A stretch of 64,000 nt of DNA from CAIWHR01 sp963830485 (lineage in GTDB: Bacteria; Pseudomonadota; Gammaproteobacteria; Burkholderiales; Casimicrobiaceae): the NCBI GenBank assembly GCA_963830485.1, contig CAWHNE010000031.1, positions 102,698-166,697 of the forward strand, read 5' to 3'. The notes beneath the pieces are model-generated. The model made no database searches. It worked only from the letters and a program-made list of their open reading frames with translations, and was not told the origin of the DNA. Position numbers and translations under genes: made by a program. Every line of letters starts with the position of its first letter. Position 1 is the stretch's first letter. Below are positions 35,612-43,811 of the stretch, one piece after another.

Positions 35612-36163
35612 ATGAACAGATCCCTACGCAACCATCTGCTCGAAGGCGTGGTCATCGGTCTTGCCGTCCCGACGCTTGCCATCGGTGCGGCGATGACGTC
35701 GAGCGAGTATTCCGCCGCCAAGGACAACGCCAACGCCTCGTACAAGTCGGCGCTGGCGCAGTGCGACGCGCTCACCGGTAACCCGAAGGACGTCTGCATC
35801 GCGCAGGCGAAGGCGACGGTCAAGAAGGCGAAGGCCGACGCCGAGGCGCAGTACAAGAACACCGACAAGGCGCGACGCGACGCGAAGATCGAGGCCGCCG
35901 AAGCCGATTATGACGTCGCGAAGGCCAAGTGCGATGCGAAGAGCGGCAACGACAAGGACGTGTGCATCAAGGAAGCCAAGGCGGCCGAAACGAAGGCCAA
36001 GGTCGATGCCAAGGCCACCGAAAAGGTCGCCGCGATCCGCCAGGACGCGAAGGAAGACAAGATGGAAGCGGACTACAAGGTCGCGATCGAGAAGTGTGAC
36101 GCGTTGACGGGCGCCGCGAAGGACGCCTGCGTCGCCGACGCGAAGGCGAAATACCGGAAATAA
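35612..36163 (+). CDS. Periplasmic cysteine-pair repeat protein
   Basis: A 183-residue protein with a signal-like N-terminus (LEGVVIGLAVPTLAIGAA). It is mostly Lys/Ala-rich coiled helix and holds three repeats of the form YKSALAQCDALTGNPKDVCI, AKCDAKSGNDKDVCI and IEKCDALTGAAKDACV. Each has two cysteines about 11 residues apart, which could form one disulfide per repeat. I do not recognise a named family. It is probably co-transcribed with the csbD-like gene. Confidence 0.75.
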   Translation: MNRSLRNHLLEGVVIGLAVPTLAIGAAMTSSEYSAAKDNANASYKSALAQCDALTGNPKDVCIAQAKATVKKAKADAEAQYKNTDKARRDAKIEAAEADYDVAKAKCDAKSGNDKDVCIKEAKAAETKAKVDAKATEKVAAIRQDAKEDKMEADYKVAIEKCDALTGAAKDACVADAKAKYRK

Positions 36164-36173
36164 GGAGTCCCCC

Positions 36174-36259
36174 CTGTCCCCGCCCGGGGACAGACCCGAG
36201 CCCGCGCGCCCTCCCTCTCGCGGGTTCTACTTGGGCGGATGCTTGCATCCGCCCCTTTT
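36174..36259 (+). terminator. Double hairpin, second a Rho-independent terminator
   Basis: A perfect hairpin CTGTCCCC/GGGGACAG (36174-36193) starts 10 bp after the stop. A second, GGGCGGATGC/GCATCCGCCC (36233-36254), is followed by CTTTTC and is a good plus-strand terminator. Confidence 0.85.
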
Positions 36260-36284
36260 CTTCCTGGTGTCGCCTGCGAAACCG

Positions 36285-36960
36285 TCAGGCGCGGCGGGCC
36301 GCGCGACGAAGAAACGACGCGGCGAGCCGTTCGCTCCTGCGCGGCGCGCCGGCAATGCCACCGTCGATCGCACGGTGCAGCGTCGCCGCTGCGCCAGGCC
36401 TCGAACACGATCGGATTCACGTAGGACTTGCGGCAGACGGCGGCGTGTTCCGGAGCTCCGCGGCCACGGTCCGGATCGCCGCCGCAATGCAGCCGTTCAA
36501 GGCGCGCTCGCTCGACGTCGGCCGGACAGCGGCGTCGCGCGCATCAGGGCGATCGCTCGCAGCGTCGCGCCCCACGTGCGGAAATCCTTCGCCGTGAAGC
36601 CGTCGCCCATCGCGTCCTTGAGGTACAGGTTCACCTGGCCGGAATCGACGGGCCGCAGCTCGCCGGCCTCGTCGACGTACTGGAAGAGCGGCTGCCCCGG
36701 CAGCTCGTGGCAACGCCGGACGAGCCGCGCAAGACGCTTGTCGTCGACCGCGACGGCATGCGGGACGCCGCCCTTGCCGCGAAAGCGGAGCACGAGCGTG
36801 CCGTCGGGCACGATCCGGACGTGGCGGCTGCGCAACGTCGCGAGCCCGTAGCTGCCGTTCTCGCGCGCATACTCCTCGTTGCCGACGCGCACGCGCGTCG
36901 CGTCGAGCAGGCTCACGACGACCGCCAGCACCTTCTCGCGCGCACGGTGCGCGCCGCCCG
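36285..36960 (-). pseudogene. Type IB DNA topoisomerase, N-terminally truncated and frame-interrupted
   Basis: LLDATRVRVGNEEYARENGS, GLATLRSRHVRI, FRGKGGVPHAV, DFRTWGATLRAIALMRATPL and KSYVNPIVFEAW (the final one with the catalytic tyrosine in SYVNP) identify a bacterial type IB topoisomerase. A full gene has about 90-110 more residues at the N-terminus. Here the homology begins at REKVLAVVVSLL, a few bases after the hemerythrin-like gene ends. Several frame changes (near 36525, 36500, 36432 and 36385) are needed to reach the stop at 36285-36287. The missing 5' part cannot be blamed on single-base errors, so this looks like a real remnant. Confidence 0.7.
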
Positions 36961-36976
36961 TCCCATCGCCCGAACG

Positions 36977-37540
36977 CTAGCGGGCGACGCGCTGCCCGTT
37001 GCGGGGACGTGCCGTCGGGGCGCGCGCTGCGAGTGCTGCGGCGACGTCGGCGGACGCTTCCCCGCCGCCCAGCTCTTGCTTGCGGGCCACGAGCTCAAGG
37101 CCGAGCGCGACCAGGTCGCAGTTGGCCTTCCGCGCCTTCGAGAAGATCGTGCTCTCCTCCTCTTCGACGTGGTGCCGCACGTACTCCGACAGGACCTTCA
37201 CGCGCGCTTCAAAATGTTCATCACCGTGACCGGCGCCTTCGACCTCGCCGACCAGTGCCTTGATGTGGCTGTGCTCGACGTCCGCCTCGTCCAGCGCGTC
37301 CTCGGCGTCGGCCGATTGACGCAGCGCCGGATAAAAGATCTCCTCCTCGATCTGCGCGTGGATCCTGAGCGCACTGCACGCCGCCTGGGCGCACCGCTGC
37401 ATGCCGTCGCCGTCGTCGCTCTTGTGGAAGTGTTCGAACTGCTTGAACAACTTGCTTACTTGCGCGTGGTCGTCCTTGAGGACATCGAGCGCCGTCTGCG
37501 CTTTCGCGCGGCGTGAACTGCGGGGGACTGCTCGTGGCAT
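36977..37540 (-). CDS. Hemerythrin-like HHE domain protein
   Basis: A 187-residue protein. The four-helix HHE fold is marked by LKDDHAQVSKLFKQFEHF, IHAQIEEEIFYPALR, VEHSHIKALVGEVE and YVRHHVEEEESTIFSKARK, which supply the histidines and carboxylates of a di-iron centre. The final 40 residues are Ala-rich. Such proteins bind O2 or NO or store iron. It sits between the topoisomerase remnant and a DUF883-like gene. Confidence 0.9.
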   Translation of the reverse strand: MPRAVPRSSRRAKAQTALDVLKDDHAQVSKLFKQFEHFHKSDDGDGMQRCAQAACSALRIHAQIEEEIFYPALRQSADAEDALDEADVEHSHIKALVGEVEGAGHGDEHFEARVKVLSEYVRHHVEEEESTIFSKARKANCDLVALGLELVARKQELGGGEASADVAAALAARAPTARPRNGQRVAR

Positions 37541-37564
37541 CGTCGTCTCCGGTCGAAGGGTCTT

Positions 37565-37932
37565 TCAGAACCGCGCCAGGCGGCCCAGCAGGTAGCCGGT
37601 CACGAGCGCGCCGGCAACGTAGGTGATCGGGCGCGCGCGAATCGACTCGCATGCGGCCTCGGTCATCCGCGCCTGCGCCTGCTTGGCCTGTTCGGGAAGG
37701 CTCGACGCCCACTCGGTAGCGGTCGTGGCGGCGGCGGCAGTGCTGTCGACGGCGCGGTGCGCGGCGCCACTCAGGCGGCCGACTTGGCCGGATCGCGCGT
37801 TCGGCGAACTCGTCGACCACCTGATGCGCGGTTTGCGCGGGGCCGTCCGTCCGGGCGCCCGGCGGTGGCGACGTAAGCGAGCTGTTGGTGGCGGAGGGAA
37901 GGCTGGCGCCTGTCGAGAGAGTGCGGTCCATG
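37565..37932 (-). CDS. DUF883/YqjD-like membrane-anchored protein, frame interrupted once
   Basis: From ATG 37932 the chain reads MDRTLSTGASLPSATNSSLT ... QTAHQVVDEFA. After skipping one base near 37805 (+1) it continues GRLSGAAHRAVDSTAAAATT, EWASSLPEQAKQAQARM and the C-terminal glycine-zipper anchor RPITYVAGALVTGYLLGRLA before TGA at 37565. About 121 residues. The layout (soluble helix, then one C-terminal helix) is that of ElaB/YqjD proteins, which tether ribosomes to the membrane in stationary phase in E. coli. Confidence 0.65.
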
Positions 37933-38032
37933 GTCTGTCCTTTCGGTGGAACTGGCGGCGTCCCGGCCGACCTCCGGCCCGGGCGACGCACCGCCAGCCA
38001 CCGGGGATGCCGGCACGTCCGCCGGCATCCCG

Positions 38033-38648
38033 TCAGGATGCGCTGTCGTCGTCGCCCGGGCCGTCGCCGTTCCGCGAGCTCGGCGCATCGGCGCCGACGA
38101 ACATGAGGCTCGCCAGGTCGTCGGCGTGCTGCTCCTCGGCAGTGAGGATCTCCTCGAGGAGCCGGCGCGTCGTCGGGTCCTGTTCGCCGACGAACCGGAT
38201 CATCTCTCGATACGACTCGATGGCGACGCGCTCGGCGACCAGATCCTCCTTCATCATCTCGCGCAGCGAATGCCCTTCCACGTACTCCGCGTGGCTGCGC
38301 TCGGCGAGGCCGTCGGGACTGAAATCCGGAGCGCCGCCGAGCTGGATGATGCGTTCTGCGAGCCGGTCCGCGTGCGCGAGCTCGGCGGCCGCGTGCTCGG
38401 CGAATTCCTGCCTCGCCGCATTCGAGTGCGGTCCCTGCGCCATGTAGTAGTGGCGCTTGTAGCGAAGCACGCAGACGATCTCGGTCGCGAGCGCCTCGTT
38501 CAGGAGCTCGACGACCGCATTCCGGTCCGCGCCGTAGTCCGTGGTCACGGCACCGCGCTCGACGTGGTCGCGTGCGCGCTCGCGCAGAACGGTGACGTCA
38601 GACAAGCGCAGTGCGATCGCCGGTGGCGGGGGGGTGATGGCCTTCCAT
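38033..38648 (-). CDS. Ferritin-like (bacterioferritin-type) domain protein
   Basis: LNEALATEIVCVLRYKRHYY, EFAEHAAAELAHADRLAERI and ILTAEEQHADDLASLM give the carboxylate and histidine ligands of a bacterioferritin-like di-iron domain. The ORF is 190 residues from TTG 38605 (SDVTVLRERARDHVERGAV). An ATG at 38648 behind ACGGAG may be the true start, but reading it in frame needs one base skipped in the C7 run near 38629-38635. Without that change the frame is open and continuous with the upstream YqjK-like gene, giving an apparent fusion. It probably binds or oxidises iron in stress defence. Confidence 0.75.
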
Positions 38649-38661
38649 GGGCGGCACTCCG

Positions 38662-39001
38662 TCAGGGAGAGGGCGAGAAGAGCTTGCGGGCGTTGGGAGT
38701 ATACGCGGCGGAGAAGGCTCGCCAGCGCCACCGCGCGGAGCGCCGGCCCGGCCTTCCCGCGCGTCGCGACACGGCGAAGCGCGAGGGCCGCCGCGATCAC
38801 CGCCGCGATCGCCGACAGCGTGCGCGTCCAGTCGATCACGCGATGGGCCTTGGCCTGAGCCTCGACGCTCGCCTGCTCGAACGACGCCCATGCGTCGCCG
38901 ATGACGGCGCGGTGCATCGCAAGTCGGCGCTGCACCCGCTGCCGGCGGATCGACACCGCGGGAAGCACGGCTCGAGCGTTCACGGGTTCGCGCTCGTTCA
39001 T
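38662..39001 (-). CDS. YqjK-like membrane protein
   Basis: From ATG 39001, overlapping the YqjE-like stop by four bases (ATGA). RRQRVQRRLAMHRAVIGDAW and VIDWTRTLSAIAAVIAAALA followed by Arg-rich sequence resemble YqjK-type proteins with one membrane helix. The frame as given has no stop before the ferritin-like gene. A +1 change would end it at TGA 38664-38662, just before the ferritin RBS. About 110 residues. It completes a yqjD-yqjE-yqjK order also found in E. coli. Confidence 0.55.
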
Positions 39002-39420
39002 GCTTCGGGTTCGATCCCCGGCCGGAGATCCTCGACATCGCGCTTCCACTCGGCGAGCGAATGGCGGAAGAGCGGGCTCGTCCGGCCGATCAGATGGCGG
39101 AGCGCGATCCAGCCGCCCAACCCGATGCCAGCGAACGCGGCCGCGAAGCCGACCGCCACGGCGACACGATAGGGCGAGTCCCACGCCGCGATCAGCACGG
39201 CCAGGCCGGCAAAGGCGATCGCCAGCGCGGCGCAAATGACAAGGGCGGCGGTCGCCACCAGCACGCCGACGAACCGCGCTCGCTCCTCGGCAAGCTCGAG
39301 CGTGAAGAGCTCGAGCCGGATCCCTGCCTGCTCCCAGAGCGCGGCCGCCAGTCGGCGCCCGGCCGCGAAGAATGCGGCGGAGCGCTCGCGGCCGGTAACG
39401 CCCGCTGCGACGGAATCCAT
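38998..39420 (-). CDS. YqjE/holin-X-like phage holin family protein
   Basis: A 140-residue protein with two central membrane helices (FVGVLVATAALVICAALAIA and FAGLAVLIAAWDSPYRVAVA, plus a third short one at VGFAAAFAGIGLGGWIAL). The preceding amphipathic segment (LWEQAGIRLELFTLELAEER) is typical of PF07332/YqjE. Despite the name, the family is chromosomal and stress-linked rather than lytic. It sits between the yqjD-like and yqjK-like genes. Confidence 0.85.
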   Translation of the reverse strand: MDSVAAGVTGRERSAAFFAAGRRLAAALWEQAGIRLELFTLELAEERARFVGVLVATAALVICAALAIAFAGLAVLIAAWDSPYRVAVAVGFAAAFAGIGLGGWIALRHLIGRTSPLFRHSLAEWKRDVEDLRPGIEPEA

Positions 39421-39423
39421 CGC

Positions 39424-39808
39424 TCAGCGTCTTGCGACCAGGATGCCCGCGAGCAGCCCGGCGACGAGCGCGACGCCGACCGCCGGCCACGGATTCGCGC
39501 GCACGTAGTCGTCGGTGGCGACCGCGGCGTCGCGGCCCTTGTCGAGCGCCGTGCGCGATGCGTCACTCAGGCGACGTCCTGGCCGTGGCGAGCTTTTCGC
39601 GGAACTGCTCGCGCGCTTGCGCAAGCGCCTCGCCGGACAGGCTCGTCGTCGAGCGCAGCAGCGCGTCGCCGGCGCTCACGAGATTGCGGAATTCCTGCCA
39701 GAGCTCGTCCTTGGACCGCGCGAGTGCGGCGCCGCCCTCGCTCGGTGAACCGGTGCCAGGGATCGTGCCGGCCGCGGTGGAGTCGGCGAACGAAGTGCGG
39801 GTGTGCAT
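39424..39808 (-). CDS. DUF883/YqjD-like protein, frame interrupted once
   Basis: From ATG 39808: SKDELWQEFRNLVSAGDALL and LSGEALAQAREQFREKLATA are typical DUF883. After one skipped base near 39575 (+1) the chain continues RLSDASRTALDKGRDAAVAT, DDYVRANPWPAVGVALVAGL and ends LLAGILVARR, the expected C-terminal glycine-zipper anchor. About 127 residues. In E. coli YqjD inhibits ribosomes at the inner membrane. The stop lies 3 bp before the YqjE-like start. Confidence 0.78.
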
Positions 39809-39821
39809 GGAAGCCTCCAGG

Positions 39822-39989
39822 TCACAGATTGCGATTCATCAGTCCCCAGATCAGGCTGCCGATGAAGAGGACGAGGAACACGAAGAACAGGATCTTCGCG
39901 ATCTCGACGGCCCCGGCGGCGATACCGCCGAATCCGAAGACCGCGGCGACGACGGCGACAACGAAGAACATGGCGGCGTAGTAGAGCAT
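39822..39989 (-). CDS. DUF1328 small membrane protein
   Basis: A 55-residue protein, MLYYAAMFFVVAVVAAVFGF then GGIAAGAVEIAKILFFVFLV and a short polar tail: two membrane helices with the family's GFGGIAAGA loop. Start chosen at 39989 because the family always begins MLxYA and AGGAG precedes it. A paralogue lies at 50332-50499. Function unknown; common in stress-gene clusters. Confidence 0.93.
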   Translation of the reverse strand: MLYYAAMFFVVAVVAAVFGFGGIAAGAVEIAKILFFVFLVLFIGSLIWGLMNRNL

Positions 39990-40168
39990 CGCGACTCCTT
40001 CTGGACCCTGACATGCAGGCACTAGCAGCGCGCGTGCCAGGGTCGCTCCGTCGTCCAAAGTCCCCGCCGACAAAGGAAAGGCGGCGCGGCAAGACCGTCC
40101 CGCCGCGACACGCCGTCCAGAATCTGCACGTCCTACGGAAGAATCTACAGCGGATGGGGGCGCCGCGG

Positions 40169-40906
40169 TCACGCCAGCGCGAGGTTCTCGGCGGCGAAAT
40201 CCCAGTCGAGCAGCTTGTCGATCAGCGCGTCGACATAGTCGGCGCGGCGATTCTGGTAATCGAGGTAGTAGGCGTGCTCCCAGACGTCAATGGTCAAGAG
40301 GGGTATCTCGCCGCGGATGAATGGCACGTCGGCGTCGTGGGTCGCGGTGACCTTGAGTTCGCCGTCGTCGACGACGAGCCACGCCCAGCCACTGCCGAAT
40401 TGCTTGATGGCCGCTTCGGAGAACACGCGCTTGAACGTGTCGAAGCCGCCGAAGGTGCTCGCGAGCTGCTCGCTCAGGGCACCCGCGGGCTTCCGTCCGC
40501 CGGGCTTCATGCAGCGCCAGTAGAACGCGTGGTTCCACGCCTGGGCGGCGTTGTCGAAGATCGGCTTGCGATCGGCCTGCCCCGCGGTCGCGAGCACGAT
40601 GGCCTCGAGCGACTCGCCTTCGAGGCCGGTCCCGGCCACGAGCTCGTTCAGCGTCTCGACGTAGGTGCGATGATGCTTGCCGTAGTGCAATCCCACTGTC
40701 CGCGCCGACACCACGGGCTCGAGGGCGTGCTCCGGCCAGGGCAGCGGCGGCAGCGCGATGGTCGCGCCACGGCCGGCGCCGGCCTTGCCTTCGGACGCAG
40801 CGCCTGACGCCTTGCGCGCAACCGCCTTGGCCTCCACCGACTTCAGCGCACTCGCGCCCGCCGCAGGCCGGCGCGGCGCATTGCGGGATCCTGGTCTTGG
40901 GTTCAT
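40169..40906 (-). CDS. sodB: Iron superoxide dismutase with N-terminal extension
   Basis: A 245-residue protein. From residue about 50 it is a normal Fe-type SOD: TIALPPLPWPEHALEP, HYGKHHRTYVETLN (first ligands), NHAFYWRCMKPGG, FGSGWAWLVVDDG and the metal-binding DVWEHAYYLDYQNRR. The first 48 residues are an Ala/Lys/Arg-rich extension not found in ordinary SodB and not a standard signal peptide. The enzyme dismutates superoxide. An internal start would need a non-ATG codon; none is obvious. Confidence 0.93.
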   Translation of the reverse strand: MNPRPGSRNAPRRPAAGASALKSVEAKAVARKASGAASEGKAGAGRGATIALPPLPWPEHALEPVVSARTVGLHYGKHHRTYVETLNELVAGTGLEGESLEAIVLATAGQADRKPIFDNAAQAWNHAFYWRCMKPGGRKPAGALSEQLASTFGGFDTFKRVFSEAAIKQFGSGWAWLVVDDGELKVTATHDADVPFIRGEIPLLTIDVWEHAYYLDYQNRRADYVDALIDKLLDWDFAAENLALA

Positions 40907-40943
40907 TTCGGTCGTCGCCCTTCTCGATGCCCAAATGGCATCG

Positions 40944-41093
40944 TCAATGCCGCTTGAAATACTGGACTTCGCGCTCGTGCCGCCGCGCCGCTTCGATCGT
41001 GTCGAAGGTACCGAGATTCCTCCGGCGCCCCGTCTTCTCGTCCTTTTTCACCGAGTACAGGCGGTACTGGCCGGACCTGAGCTTCCTGATCAT
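40944..41093 (-). CDS. Small conserved basic protein
   Basis: A 49-residue protein from ATG 41093: MIRKLRSGQYRLYSVKKDEK, then RRNLGTFDTIEAARRHEREV and QYFKRH. The three-strand-plus-helix pattern resembles AP2-like or arm-type DNA-binding N-domains of integrases, and I recall near-identical stand-alone proteins in many Proteobacteria. The in-frame ATG at 41159 is considered less likely. Function unknown. Confidence 0.7.
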   Translation of the reverse strand: MIRKLRSGQYRLYSVKKDEKTGRRRNLGTFDTIEAARRHEREVQYFKRH

Positions 41094-41278
41094 CGTGATC
41101 CCCCCGGACGCTGCGCACGAATGCGATCGATGACGAACGGCGAGCAACACGTGTGCCATGCGCTTCCGGCCCGGAAGGAGCGCGCGCGGGGTCCCGGGCT
41201 CGGCAAGATTTGCGAGCGATGGCAGGAAATGCGCACCGCCGCGGCGAGCGCGCGAAACCTGGACGCTGCCGGGGAGAA

Positions 41279-41716
41279 TCAGGCCGCGTCGCGCAGCGCG
41301 CTCAGCAACGCTTTCACCGCGCCGAATTGCGTGGACTTGTCGAAGAAGTAGTTGGCGCCGCGCGCCCGGCAGGCGAGCTCGAACTCCGGAAACGCATAGT
41401 TCGTGAGCACGACGATCGTCGGCGGCGGTTGCGGCCGCAGCGCGCGCGCCGCCGCGATCACGCCGATGCCGTTGCCCGACCTGAGGTGGAGGTCGACGAT
41501 GACCACGTCCGGGTGCTCGGAGCGCAGATAGCGGACGGCGCCGTCCTCCGTGTCCGCGAAGCCCACCAGTTCGATTTCGCCCGGCTCCGCGAGGTAGTCC
41601 GACAGGCGCTCGCGGAACGACACGGCGTCCTCGACCAGGTACACGCGCAGGGGCCGGCGTTGTCCGGATTCCCTGGCAGCCGGCGACGATTCGCCGCTGC
41701 CCGACTTCGACGGCAT
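41279..41716 (-). CDS. Single-domain response regulator (receiver only)
   Basis: A 145-residue protein. After a 25-residue Ser-rich leader comes a full receiver domain: VYLVEDAVSFRERL (acidic pocket), DVVIVDLHLRSGNGIGVIAA (phospho-acceptor Asp), IVVLTNYAF and FFDKSTQF (conserved Lys). No output domain. ATG 41716 lies 2 bp past the stop of the NarL-type regulator upstream, so they form one unit. It could act by protein contact or as a phosphate sink. Confidence 0.88.
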   Translation of the reverse strand: MPSKSGSGESSPAARESGQRRPLRVYLVEDAVSFRERLSDYLAEPGEIELVGFADTEDGAVRYLRSEHPDVVIVDLHLRSGNGIGVIAAARALRPQPPPTIVVLTNYAFPEFELACRARGANYFFDKSTQFGAVKALLSALRDAA

Positions 41717-41717
41717 G

Positions 41718-42359
41718 CTATTCGATGAGGCCATTCTTGATCGCGTAGTACGTGAGGTCGGCGTTCGACTTGGCGTTCATCTTCTCCAGGATGCGCGCCC
41801 GGTACGTGCTGACGGTCTTGTTGCTCAGGAAGAGCTCCTCCGCGATCTGCCCCACGGCTCGCCCTGCGGCGAGCTTGCAGAATACCTGGAACTCGCGTTC
41901 GCTCAGATGCTCGTGCACCGGCCGGTGGTCGCCGTTGACATTTTCGGCGAGCATGTGCGCGACGGCCGGGCTGATGTACTTGCGGCCCTGCAGCAGCGTG
42001 CGGATCGCCTGCACGACCTGCTGCGGAACGGCGTCTTTCGTGATGTAGCCGTTGGCGCCCGCACGCAGGAGGCTCACCGCGTACTGCTCCTCCGAGTGCA
42101 TCGAGAGGATCAGGATCGGCAGCTCGGGCCGGTGCGGGCGGATCTGGTGCAGGAGATCGATCCCGGAGCCGTCGGGCAGCGAGAGATCCAGCAGCAGGAT
42201 GTCGAAGGTCTCGCTCCGCAGGCGCTGCAGCGTCTCGCGCGCGGAACCCGACTCGCCAGCGACGACCAGATCGGATTCCTCGGCCAGCAGAGATTTCACG
42301 CCTTCCCGAAAGAGGGCGTGATCATCGGCGACGAAAACCCGCGACGGCGATCCGATCAT
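41718..42359 (-). CDS. NarL/LuxR-family response regulator
   Basis: A 213-residue regulator. Receiver domain: VFVADDHALFREGVKSLL, ILLLDLSLPDGSGIDLL with the phospho-acceptor, ILILSMHSEEQ and GYITKDAVP. The LuxR-type HTH is LSEREFQVFCKLAAGRAVGQ and LSNKTVSTYRARILEKM. The likely kinase partner is the CHASE3/HisKA_3 kinase at 43812-45179, as that kinase type pairs with NarL regulators. Such regulators bind short dyads like the TGTAGG sites nearby; that assignment is inference. Confidence 0.93.
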   Translation of the reverse strand: MIGSPSRVFVADDHALFREGVKSLLAEESDLVVAGESGSARETLQRLRSETFDILLLDLSLPDGSGIDLLHQIRPHRPELPILILSMHSEEQYAVSLLRAGANGYITKDAVPQQVVQAIRTLLQGRKYISPAVAHMLAENVNGDHRPVHEHLSEREFQVFCKLAAGRAVGQIAEELFLSNKTVSTYRARILEKMNAKSNADLTYYAIKNGLIE

Positions 42360-42384
42360 GCGATCACGACATGGGCCGCGGGTC

Positions 42385-42495
42385 TCATCGGCAGGTGGTG
42401 GACACGAGAAGCACCAGCAGCACGATCAGAACCAACCCGGGCCCGATCCCTTCTCCGGCGAACGGGTTCAGATTGTAGCGCCGATGCGGGGTCAT
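42385..42495 (-). CDS. Very small membrane protein
   Basis: A 36-residue ORF from ATG 42495: MTPHRRYNLNPFAGEGIGPG then the membrane helix LVLIVLLVLLVSTTCR. It fits between two regulators and resembles, in shape only, the DUF3309 type. No strong RBS was seen. Confidence 0.45.
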   Translation of the reverse strand: MTPHRRYNLNPFAGEGIGPGLVLIVLLVLLVSTTCR

Positions 42496-42530
42496 GGTAA
42501 CGCCTGACGGCCCGTCCATGTGCGCTCACG

Positions 42531-43635
42531 TCAATCACCGGCGGCCCGGAGCAGGGTCGCCGAATTCTGGCCGACCAGCTTGTTGTAGACCGTTTTCAGG
42601 CTGATGCCGAGCATTTCGGCGGTCCGGCGCTTGTTGCCCTTGCAGTAGCGCAGGGTTGCAAGCAGCAGCTCGCGCTCCGCCTCGGCCATGGTCGTGCCGA
42701 CGCCGATGTGCAGCGAGTCACCGCCGTCGAACTCACCCGCCGCCTGACGGATCGGATGGATGTCGAGCGCCACCACGTCGTCGGCGAGCACGAAGCTCCG
42801 CTCGACGCAGTTCTTGAGCTCGCGGACATTCCCCGGCCACGCGTGCGCCCGGGCCAGGGCGAGCGCGCTCGCATCGAAGCGCTTGCGGGTACCGTACTCC
42901 CGGTTCAATCGATCGAGGAACGCGCGGGCGAGCAGCTCTATGTCCTCGCCGCGTTGGCGCAGCGGCGGTAGGCGCACCACGAACACGGCGAGGCGATAGT
43001 ACAGATCCTCGCGCAGCCGGCGCTCGTGAATGACGGTTTCCGGGACGCGATTGGTCGCCGTCACGATCCGGACATCGATCGCGATCTCCTCGCTGCCGCC
43101 GACGCGGACCATGCGGCCCGTCTCGAGCACGCGCAGGAGCTTCGTCTGAAGCTCGAGCGGCATTTCCGTGATCTCGTCGAGAAAGAGCGTGCCACCGGCC
43201 GCCCGCTCGAAGTAGCCCTGGTGCTGGCGAACCGCGCCGGTGAACGCCCCGCGCTCGTAGCCGAAGAGCTCCGCCTCGACCAGGCTTGCCGGAATCGCGC
43301 CGCAGTTGACCGCGACGAACGGACCGCTCGCGCGCGCGCTCGACGCATGCAGCATCCCGGCGACGACTTCCTTTCCGGTGCCCGACTCGCCGATCAGCAT
43401 CACCGTCGCCTGCGACGGCGCGATCCGCCGCACCTGGTCGGTAACGTCGACCATCTCGGGGGATTCGCCGATAAGCGAGCCCGGCTCCTCGCGTTCCGGC
43501 GACCGCCCCGCGGGCGCGGCCGCAGCCCGCCGGCCGTGGAAATGTCGCAATCGTCGCCGCCTCGGTACGCGTGGGTGCGGACGAGGCGGGGAAATGTACG
43601 AATGTTACGCCGCTGTCGTGCAGGGTCTCGATCAT
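42531..43635 (-). CDS. Sigma-54-dependent activator (AAA+/Fis), frame interrupted once
   Basis: About 367 residues. A short N-terminus (MIETLHDSGVTFVHF ... EAATIATF) joins after one skipped base near 43541 (+1) to the central AAA+ domain: Walker A GESGTGKE, the sigma-54-contacting GAFTGA, Walker B GTLFLDEI, the sensor region VTATNR and the arginine-finger segment LREDLYYRLAVFVVRLPPLR. A C-terminal Fis HTH follows (AEMLGISLKTVYNKL). It lacks a receiver or ligand domain, so control may come from partner proteins, expression level or the short N-terminus. It is divergent from a CHASE3 kinase, with dyads between them. Confidence 0.88.
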
Positions 43636-43723
43636 GTTTGCTGCCCCCGTGCCGCCGTTGTGGCGGTGCGACCAATACTGGAGAATGCGCGACGGTGCGA
43701 CTGTAAGCAGCCGCACGGAAATG

Positions 43724-43765
43724 CTGTAGGGAACATCCCCTCGCAACGTGGGATTTGCCCTACAG
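43724..43765. promoter_or_regulatory. Extended TGTAGGG dyad in a divergent control region
   Basis: CTGTAGGG (43724-43731) and CCCTACAG (43758-43765) are the ends of a 42-bp region. The two halves are inverted copies of one motif, CTGTAGGG(A/C)A(C/A)ATCCC. A further half-site CTGTAAGC lies at 43701. It stands between the sigma-54 activator and the CHASE3 kinase, and is likely an operator. Confidence 0.6.
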
Positions 43766-43811
43766 CCTTGGCTGGGCGCCCGGCGTAGCCTTTGCGCCAG
43801 GGAATTAGTCG

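Noticed and set aside
38985..39025. A tRNA T-arm-like GGTTCGATCCC sequence
   Set aside because: It lies inside the YqjE/YqjK coding overlap and no acceptor or anticodon stem can be built around it.
38998..39420. A phage holin, hence a prophage
   Set aside because: The YqjE/holin-X family is chromosomal and stress-linked; no other phage gene is near.
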